60,931 nucleotides of DNA, taken from assembly GCF_000155595.1 (NCBI RefSeq), contig NZ_DS989904.1:133446-194376 (forward strand). Direction: 5' to 3'. Below are positions 55,056 through 60,931 of this stretch, piece by piece (the stretch's first letter is position 1; every line of letters starts with the position of its first letter). A model generated the notes under the pieces. It was not told where the DNA came from and made no database searches. It was given only the letters and a program-made list of their open reading frames with translations. Origin of the DNA: Synechococcus sp. PCC 7335 (GTDB lineage: Bacteria; Cyanobacteriota; Cyanobacteriia; Phormidesmidales; Phormidesmidaceae). The position numbers and the translations under genes were made by a program.

Positions 55056-56657
55056 ATGAACTACACGATTAAAGAAAACTGTATTGCTTGCGATGTTTGT
55101 CAGCCGCTATGTCCGCAAGATGCAATCAAACCGAATAGCGAAAGCGACGGCTACTGGATTGATCCTACGCTGTGCGATGGCTGCCCTGATTTGGAGATAC
55201 CTCTTTGTGTTTCAGCTTGTGATACCGGGGCATTAAAGCCTCTACCACCTAAAAAAGGACGGTGCAAAAGTAGCTTACTACCCGTCGCTATTCCCAGTAT
55301 TTTTCTCAACCGCAAAACGTCACCTTTTGCCTCTTGCTTAGTGATGTGGGAGACCTGTAATATCCTCGCCCAGCGGCAGGCACTGCCTTGGACACGAGAT
55401 GATGATGACCGAATCTGTTATCGTCGGCCAGTAAATCGCAATCGGGGAGAAATGAGATTTCGACTGGCGGCAGATGCTGAGACGAATTCTCCTAAGCCAA
55501 TGAGTATGGGCGCTGGGGAAGAGGCGATCGCAAACTTCGACATTCGTGCGACCTGCATTCACCTAATCTTTGCGGCCTATGTTATGACGATTGATTGTCC
55601 TTGGCAAAATGCTTTCGTACTAAACGATCAACATATTGCAAACTATCTAGGGCTCGATAAGCGCAAGGACCTCACTAAACTCGACAAACTTACCCTAATC
55701 AAGAATCTAGTGCATCAATCCTGTCAGGTTCTAGTCACTCTCAACTGGCCTCAGCAGGGCAGAGTCGGCGCTTTTCGCTTAGAGGAACACTTCGTCTGGC
55801 AATTGCTTGATACCCAATATCATTTTGAAAAGGATAGTAAGGGTCATCGGCATCTAATCGGACTGAGCTTTACTATAAAATCAGGACTATGGGCTAAACA
55901 CTTCTTGAACAAGCAGAAATATCGATCTCAAACCGCCTTTTACCAATATGGGACTCTGCCTCAATCATTACTCAGAGAAGTCATGGGCCGCTGGCAACAA
56001 CATCAAGGTGCCATCCGCATACTGTTATGGAGCTTATTCAAGCTAAGACTAGGCGGAGATCAGCGCGTGAAGGTTCGTACCCTAATGCGAGTTGCCTATG
56101 GAGAAGAACAATTACATCAAGCGGCTACCGTACGCGGTGCTCACAAGCGACTATTAAGAGCTTTCGAGAGCGACCTAGAAGCCATCTGTCAGTATGGGCT
56201 AAAGCCGCTGTTTGATCCTAAAACCTATCCACTTGATATTCAACCACTTTGGGTTAGAGTTGCTAGCATCCCTGACGATGTTGATGAGGAAGTCAACTTT
56301 TGGGCTGATGATGCTAATCAAGCCTTTGGCCTGACGGATAGTGCGCCCAGAGATAAATGGCAGCGCTTACTCAACGCCCGGCTGTTGGGCTTTGAGATTT
56401 CCGAGGAATGGCAGGAAAATATTCGACGACGCAAACCTAAAAAACGCCGTAAACCTTCCAAATCATGGACCGTCACTCAGACCGAAAAGCTCTCTGGCAG
56501 TGATATCAACTTGGCTCGCCAGCGGCAAAAGCTAAGTCAGCGATCGCTCGCTGAGCGTCTCGGCAAGAGCCAAAGTTGGGTACGTGATATTGAAAATGGA
56601 CGGTTCAAGGTTAGCCGGGACGACCAAGCACTGCTACGTAAAGAGCTAGATCTTTGA
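55056..56657 (+). CDS. cnfR: CnfR/PatB-type nif transcription activator, copy 2
   Basis: 533 residues. Same architecture as copy 1: cysteines C9, C12, C15, C19 and C40, C43, C51, C55 for two [4Fe-4S] clusters (CIACDVCQPLCPQDAIKP), a conserved central domain beginning GRCKSSLLPVAIP, and a C-terminal HTH (RQRQKLSQRSLAERLGKSQS). Unlike copy 1 it has the standard C-P after the fourth Cys and no Asp/Thr-rich insertion, so it is the more canonical copy. It is the likely master activator of nif genes at low oxygen. The close similarity of the two copies indicates a duplication. Confidence 0.92.
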   Translation: MNYTIKENCIACDVCQPLCPQDAIKPNSESDGYWIDPTLCDGCPDLEIPLCVSACDTGALKPLPPKKGRCKSSLLPVAIPSIFLNRKTSPFASCLVMWETCNILAQRQALPWTRDDDDRICYRRPVNRNRGEMRFRLAADAETNSPKPMSMGAGEEAIANFDIRATCIHLIFAAYVMTIDCPWQNAFVLNDQHIANYLGLDKRKDLTKLDKLTLIKNLVHQSCQVLVTLNWPQQGRVGAFRLEEHFVWQLLDTQYHFEKDSKGHRHLIGLSFTIKSGLWAKHFLNKQKYRSQTAFYQYGTLPQSLLREVMGRWQQHQGAIRILLWSLFKLRLGGDQRVKVRTLMRVAYGEEQLHQAATVRGAHKRLLRAFESDLEAICQYGLKPLFDPKTYPLDIQPLWVRVASIPDDVDEEVNFWADDANQAFGLTDSAPRDKWQRLLNARLLGFEISEEWQENIRRRKPKKRRKPSKSWTVTQTEKLSGSDINLARQRQKLSQRSLAERLGKSQSWVRDIENGRFKVSRDDQALLRKELDL

Positions 56658-56688
56658 TAGTACTGTATAGGTTAGAATTCTAGAATTT

Positions 56689-57744
56689 TCAACTCTGCTG
56701 GCGAAAGGATTCAATCTCTTCAATCAACCCATCTATCTGTGTTAATCTTTCTCTTACTTCTGGTTTCTCTAGCAGCGAAACTTGGTCTTTCAGACGCTGA
56801 ATTCGTCCATAGATCTGCTTTGCAATAGACGCCCCATGCAGAGTGCCTTCGATTGGCAAAGAAGCGTCTACGGACTGTTTAATCGGTTGTTCTTTAGTTT
56901 GTTCGGTCGGTTGTTGGGTAGGTGTGTTCAAAGAGCTTTTGTCCAGGGGTGGCTCTCTTGACTTCACCGTAGCCTTGATTAATGAAATAACATCTCCTTT
57001 AGTTTTTCCTTCAGCTTGAGAGATGAGCGGTACGTGAAATTCCTCTGGCTGACGATTAACGAGGACAGCATTTGTTGGCGATAGCCTACCAGCTTTCACA
57101 GACTCTAAAATTGGAGGCGATAGGTTGAGTAGAGGCAGTCGATTAGAAACAAAGCTCGCTAGCTTCATGCCAAACTCGCCTAATATTTCACCAATCACCG
57201 CCACTTGTTGATTGTCAAATTCACCTACATACTCGGTGCCGCGTATGTAAGAATTGTTGAGCTTATAAAGAGATGTTTTAATCACCTCATTAGATAGTCC
57301 CAACCTTAAAGACAATAAGCCAAGAATACTTTCAGTTTGTTCTATCAAAGAGATTTCATCACTCAGCAAGTGAGCAATCAGGGCCGCTTCTAGCGCGGTA
57401 GCATCGGACATTGGTCGGACAACAGCCTGTATGGTTGTCATACCCAGTGCTTGACAGCATCGCCAACGTCGTTCCCCGCTAATCACCTCGTATTTTCCAT
57501 CCTGCCTGGGTCTGAGTAAGATGGGTTCAAGCACCCCATGCTTTTTAATAGATTCTTTCAACAGCTCCATTTTGCCTGGATCAAAATACAGCCTTGGCTG
57601 CTGCATGTTGTTGGGTAGCTGCAAAGAAACGATACTATCGACTCGTATCTCTAATGAGGCAGATTGCGCTTTCAAGCTCTTTATTTCTTCCTTCAGATGC
57701 GGAATGGGTTCCATCGACTGGGCTGCTTGAGTACACCTATACAT
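56689..57744 (-). CDS. ParB/RepB/Spo0J family protein
   Basis: 351 residues from the ATG at 57744, preceded by AGGAG with 7-bp spacing; an upstream in-frame ATG at 57789 has no such site. A short coiled-coil start (LKEEIKSLKAQSASLE) precedes the ParB nuclease-like CTP-binding domain (ESIKKHGVLEPILLRP, ISGERRWRC), a helical DNA-binding domain and a Gln/Thr/Pro linker, then a C-terminal coiled coil. No parA is next to it and no Spo0J-type parS site is visible nearby. It resembles plasmid-type ParB and may be a relic or a nucleoid-binding regulator. Confidence 0.87.
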   Translation of the reverse strand: MYRCTQAAQSMEPIPHLKEEIKSLKAQSASLEIRVDSIVSLQLPNNMQQPRLYFDPGKMELLKESIKKHGVLEPILLRPRQDGKYEVISGERRWRCCQALGMTTIQAVVRPMSDATALEAALIAHLLSDEISLIEQTESILGLLSLRLGLSNEVIKTSLYKLNNSYIRGTEYVGEFDNQQVAVIGEILGEFGMKLASFVSNRLPLLNLSPPILESVKAGRLSPTNAVLVNRQPEEFHVPLISQAEGKTKGDVISLIKATVKSREPPLDKSSLNTPTQQPTEQTKEQPIKQSVDASLPIEGTLHGASIAKQIYGRIQRLKDQVSLLEKPEVRERLTQIDGLIEEIESFRQQS

Positions 57745-58125
57745 GGGAGTTCTCCTATGAGTTTCTCCGTTTATATATAGCAAGCACAATTCTAGAGAGG
57801 CGATCGCACTCCTCTATCGAGACTAACTAGAATAATTACCCTTGTACTCAGCAGCTCAAACGACGATATACCAGGAAGTCTGAATTGCTTGAAGGGTAGG
57901 GGGTGAGTATTTTAGTGCAAAGAGACGGGTGTTTTTGTAGCGTGGTACATCCATTATGTACTCACAACACTTTTTGCATCTCAGACGTCTACACTCCCCT
58001 TAGAAACCCAATAGCGCTGAGTGATTGGGCATAGATGAGCTACAGTTTGCCTATCAGCAGCTAACACTTCTGTACTCACAGACAACCTGCTTTGATGTAG
58101 TCGGACACTTGCTGTCGCTCATCGT
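57745..58125. other. Gap between parB-like gene and pyk
   Basis: 381 bp. It has an inverted repeat GTACAT-CCATT-ATGTAC at 57945-57961 and a HIP1 site near 57803. Both neighbours read leftward, so it contains the parB-like promoter and the end of the pyk transcript. No gene seen. Confidence 0.4.
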
Positions 58126-59580
58126 TCAGTTTGAGTCAATCGTGTGGATTTTGAGAAAATTAGTAGAGCCTGCCACCCTAAAGGGCAGTCCGCCTAACAG
58201 CAGCACCTTATCTCCCGGCTGCGCGAACTGCTCTTTTAGCAGGCAATCTTCCATCTGCTGAAACAGGACTTCTAAAGGGCCGTCTAGCTGCTCTAGCAGC
58301 ACCGGGTTGATACCCCAGACTAGATTGAGCTGGTGGTAGACTTTGAGATTTGGGGTCAGCGCCACGATGGGCGCTTTAGGGCGTTCAGCGGCGGCAAGGC
58401 GGGCCGTGTGTCCAGTCTCTGTGAAGGTAACAATACAGCGCAAATCAAGGACTTGATCAATCGCATTGAGGGCCTCACTAATCGCATGAGGATCGTCAAT
58501 GTTTGAAGGAGGAAAGTTGGCATACTCAATTCCCGGTTCAACATCACTGGCAATTCGCGATAGCATTTCAACGGCTTCTACCGGATACTGGCCTACGGCT
58601 GATTCGCCCGAGAGCATCACAGCATCTGTCCCATCGATAATAGCGTTAGCCACGTCGCTGGCTTCGGCTCTAGTTGGCCGAGGGCTGTGGGTCATGCTCT
58701 CTAGCATTTGCGTGGCGGTGATGACCGGAACGCCTTTCTGGTTACACAAGCGGATAATTCTCTTTTGGATCATGGGGACTTTCTCGGGCCGCATTTCTAC
58801 CCCTAAATCGCCTCTTGCCACCATGATGGCGTCGCATTCATTGATAATCGCTTCGAGGTTTTCAATTGCCTGTGGCTTCTCTAATTTTGCCAGTACCGAA
58901 ACGTCCGCATTGTGTTGTGCCAGCAATTTTTTCAAGACCTGTACATCCTCAGCTTGCCGCACAAAGCTCAAGGAAACAACATCTACGCCTTGCTGAGCAC
59001 CAAAGACTAGATCTTGTTTGTCTTTTTCAGTGATAGAAGGCATCCGCAGGTTGAGCGACGGCAAGTTCACTCCTTTTCGACTCTTCAGCAAGCCGCCAGT
59101 CACTACCTGAGCGCGCACCGCCGTACCCTCGACCGCCTCTATCCGCAGCTCTAGCAATCCATCGTCTAAGAGCACAGGTGTCCCTGCTTCAGCGTCTGTC
59201 GCCAAGTGAGGGTAGTCTATCTCTACTGTCTTTGAGGGCTTTGAGCATGGGTCGACTAGCTGAGGTGCGGCTCCTATCGGTACTAGCTTTAGCCAGTCTC
59301 CAGCGGCAAGCGATAGTCCCTCATCTGGCAGTTGACCGACTCGGACCTTTGGCCCTTGTAAGTCTTGTAGCAAGGTCAGTGGCCGCTGTAGTTCATGAGA
59401 AACGGCTCGAAGCTGCTGGATTTGCCGAGCATGGTCTTCATAGGAACCGTGAGAGAAGTTTAGTCGAGCTACGTTCATCCCGGCCTGCATGAGCTGCCTG
59501 ATTACGTCCGGCGAGCGGCTAGCAGGCCCAATCGTCGCCACGATCTTGGTGCGAGGGTGCAACAGACGAGAGCCATTCAT
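58126..59580 (-). CDS. pyk: Pyruvate kinase
   Basis: 484 residues. Hallmarks: TKIVATIGPASRSPD, ARLNFSHG, the catalytic MVARGDLGVEM, ITATQMLESM and a C-terminal domain with VTFTETGHTARLAA. It makes pyruvate and ATP from phosphoenolpyruvate. The length is usual for the short cyanobacterial form without the extra C-terminal PEP-utiliser domain. Its start overlaps the stop of the small upstream gene by 4 bp (ATGA), so they share a transcript. Cyanobacteria often have two pyk genes; this is one. Confidence 0.96.
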   Translation of the reverse strand: MNGSRLLHPRTKIVATIGPASRSPDVIRQLMQAGMNVARLNFSHGSYEDHARQIQQLRAVSHELQRPLTLLQDLQGPKVRVGQLPDEGLSLAAGDWLKLVPIGAAPQLVDPCSKPSKTVEIDYPHLATDAEAGTPVLLDDGLLELRIEAVEGTAVRAQVVTGGLLKSRKGVNLPSLNLRMPSITEKDKQDLVFGAQQGVDVVSLSFVRQAEDVQVLKKLLAQHNADVSVLAKLEKPQAIENLEAIINECDAIMVARGDLGVEMRPEKVPMIQKRIIRLCNQKGVPVITATQMLESMTHSPRPTRAEASDVANAIIDGTDAVMLSGESAVGQYPVEAVEMLSRIASDVEPGIEYANFPPSNIDDPHAISEALNAIDQVLDLRCIVTFTETGHTARLAAAERPKAPIVALTPNLKVYHQLNLVWGINPVLLEQLDGPLEVLFQQMEDCLLKEQFAQPGDKVLLLGGLPFRVAGSTNFLKIHTIDSN

Positions 59581-59894
59581 ACTTTCTCTGTGCTAGCGCT
59601 TAGCTTTGCTATATTCAGCTCTTCAAGCATGATGGCACTGTGCATCAAAATATCGACAATTGAAGTGGCATTGTTGAGGACATGGAAGTATTCCATCTTT
59701 TGATTGATGGTTCTAAGGTCTGTTTTGATAACAGATAGCTCTGTTTCGTCGGTGGCTTCATCGAGCTGACCTAGCAGATAGCCTTGAGCCATCTTGTAGT
59801 AGGACTGCATATCGCGAGAGTAGCAGTGAAGGGCAGTAGCGACTTCGACGAGGGAGTGGTCTTGAATGCCAAATTCTGGTTTTTTAACGTCCAT
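59577..59894 (-). CDS. Small hypothetical protein upstream of pyk
   Basis: 105 residues, predicted almost entirely helical (DHSLVEVATALHCYSRDMQS, then YYKMAQGYLLGQLDEATDET), with no signal peptide or membrane segment. I do not recognise the family. The 4-bp ATGA overlap with pyk implies translational coupling, so it may affect pyruvate kinase or share its regulation, but nothing in the sequence proves this. Confidence 0.65.
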   Translation of the reverse strand: MDVKKPEFGIQDHSLVEVATALHCYSRDMQSYYKMAQGYLLGQLDEATDETELSVIKTDLRTINQKMEYFHVLNNATSIVDILMHSAIMLEELNIAKLSASTEKV

Positions 59895-59975
59895 AAAGCA
59901 TATTTGATGGGTGAAGACTAATCGTAACTTCTCGGTAGGTTAGAGGGAGATTAGCGCTATGTTCTGTGGTTTGGG

Positions 59976-60931
59976 TTACCAACTGTTGGCAATTAAGACG
60001 ACCGCAGAGCGCGGGGCGATCGCATAGAAAGGTTGTTCAATCGTGACAGCTTGCTCTATAGGGCAAAAGTCTTGCGGGGCAGCTAGGGCGGTATCGACAA
60101 TTCGGCGCCAACGAGTTTGGGCATTCAGCGGCGGCAGCTCAAAGGTAAGTGGCTCCCAGTAGGCATTGAAGATAACGTGCAGTAGCTCGCCGTACTGTCG
60201 ATAGCGTAGGGTAAATGACAGACTGCGAGAATCTTCTGACCAATCGGGCTGGTTTAGAGTGATACCGTGCCAGCTAATTAGCGGTTCTAGTCTAGACTCT
60301 TCAGGATGAAAGGCAGTGACGATCAGCTGCTCGTCATGTTTGAAGAGGTGCAGGTTTTGAATCAGATGAATGAGCTGCTGCACGAATCGAAGAAAGTCCT
60401 GCTGGGTGGCGATGTCATCCCAGTCGAACCAGCTCAGCGTATTATTCTGACAGTAGGCGTTGTTGTTGCCATGCTGCGATCGCAACACTTCATCTCCCAT
60501 CAGCATCATCGGCGTCCCTTGAGAGAGCGCCCATAGCACAAACATATTTTTAGCCTGCTTTAGTCGCAGCACTTGAACACTTGGATCATCGGTGGGGCCT
60601 TCTATGCCGCAGTTCCAGCTCCAGTTGTCATTAGCGCCATCACGGCTATCCTCACCGTTGGCTTCATTGTGCTTGTGGTTGTAGCTGACGAGATCATTGA
60701 GCGTAAAGCCATCGTGACAGGTAACAAAGTGAATGCTGTAGTTCGGCCCCCGGTTGAGATGCGGATAGAGATCCGGGCTGCCCATAATGCGATGGGCGAT
60801 TTGTCCGCACAGACCGCGATCGCTGCGGACAAATCGCCGCACTTCGTCTCGATAGGGACCATTCCACTCGGCAAAGCGCTCTCCCGCAAAGGAGCCAACC
60901 TGATAGAGCCCAGCGGCATCCCACGCCTCCG
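59976..60931 (-). CDS. glgX: Glycogen debranching enzyme GlgX (C-terminal part)
   Basis: The frame is open to the right edge and ends at 59976, so this is the C-terminal 317 residues of a protein of usually about 700. It reads EAWDAAGLYQVGSFAGERF, VTCHDGFTLNDLVSYNHKHN (GH13 region with the catalytic-site His-Asp), QGTPMMLMGDEVLRSQHGNN and a beta-rich C-domain. GlgX is an isoamylase-type enzyme that removes alpha-1,6 branches from glycogen. Its usual short-chain preference is family knowledge. The catalytic domain begins beyond the window. Confidence 0.93.
   Translation of the reverse strand, partial: EAWDAAGLYQVGSFAGERFAEWNGPYRDEVRRFVRSDRGLCGQIAHRIMGSPDLYPHLNRGPNYSIHFVTCHDGFTLNDLVSYNHKHNEANGEDSRDGANDNWSWNCGIEGPTDDPSVQVLRLKQAKNMFVLWALSQGTPMMLMGDEVLRSQHGNNNAYCQNNTLSWFDWDDIATQQDFLRFVQQLIHLIQNLHLFKHDEQLIVTAFHPEESRLEPLISWHGITLNQPDWSEDSRSLSFTLRYRQYGELLHVIFNAYWEPLTFELPPLNAQTRWRRIVDTALAAPQDFCPIEQAVTIEQPFYAIAPRSAVVLIANSW

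Overview
The window is a stretch of cyanobacterial chromosome. The evidence is psbK and a CyanoP-type PsbP lipoprotein, a NifV/NifT/CnfR nitrogen-fixation satellite cluster, an Asr1405-type protein, a SpkB-like kinase with pentapeptide repeats, and the many copies of the HIP1 octamer GCGATCGC. GC content looks moderate. The gene set (cnfR/patB-type regulators, nifP-like cysE, Dps next to nifV) resembles non-heterocystous nitrogen-fixing cyanobacteria of the Leptolyngbya / Synechococcus PCC 7335 kind, but I cannot name the species.

Layout. 1-13.5 kb is mostly housekeeping: UPF0182 membrane protein (cut by the left edge), Maf, PsbP-like lipoprotein, orphan ParA, TsaE, an alpha/beta hydrolase coupled to a class II aldolase, a TPR protein, HU, an SbmA/ABCD-type ABC exporter, a Rieske-FAD oxidoreductase, ArsM arsenite methyltransferase and a divergent MFS transporter. 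13.5-21.3 kb holds ClpB with an unusual acidic tail, two decayed Uma2 genes, glyoxalase I, enolase and glycogen synthase. 21.4-36.6 kb holds a GT39-like glycosyltransferase, Tgt, psbK with a strong terminator, TPR and kinase genes, pheT, dnaX, a SAM hydrolase, a Ycf29-like response regulator and tRNA-Thr(UGU).

36.7-41.5 kb is a metal (probably zinc) homeostasis block: a CDF protein, a broken ABC permease, an ABC ATPase and a COG0523 GTPase that diverge from two Zur/Fur-like boxes, and a fusion of a DUF3299 domain with a NicO-type metal transporter.

42.0-57.7 kb is a nitrogen-fixation accessory island: nifP-like cysE, Asr1405 family protein, Dps, nifV, nifT, a thioredoxin-like [2Fe-2S] protein and a gamma-glutamylcyclotransferase-like protein, then a K+ channel, an OFA transporter, and two paralogous CnfR regulators that flank a thiol dioxygenase-selO pair. 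An orphan ParB follows. nifHDK and nifZ are absent from the window. The two cnfR genes share a conserved upstream element of about 62 bp, which I consider the most testable regulatory signal here.

58.1-60.9 kb returns to carbon metabolism: pyruvate kinase, a small overlapping gene, and the C-terminal part of GlgX at the right edge. Eno, Pyk, GlgA and GlgX together give the window a glycolysis/glycogen flavour, but they are not in one operon.
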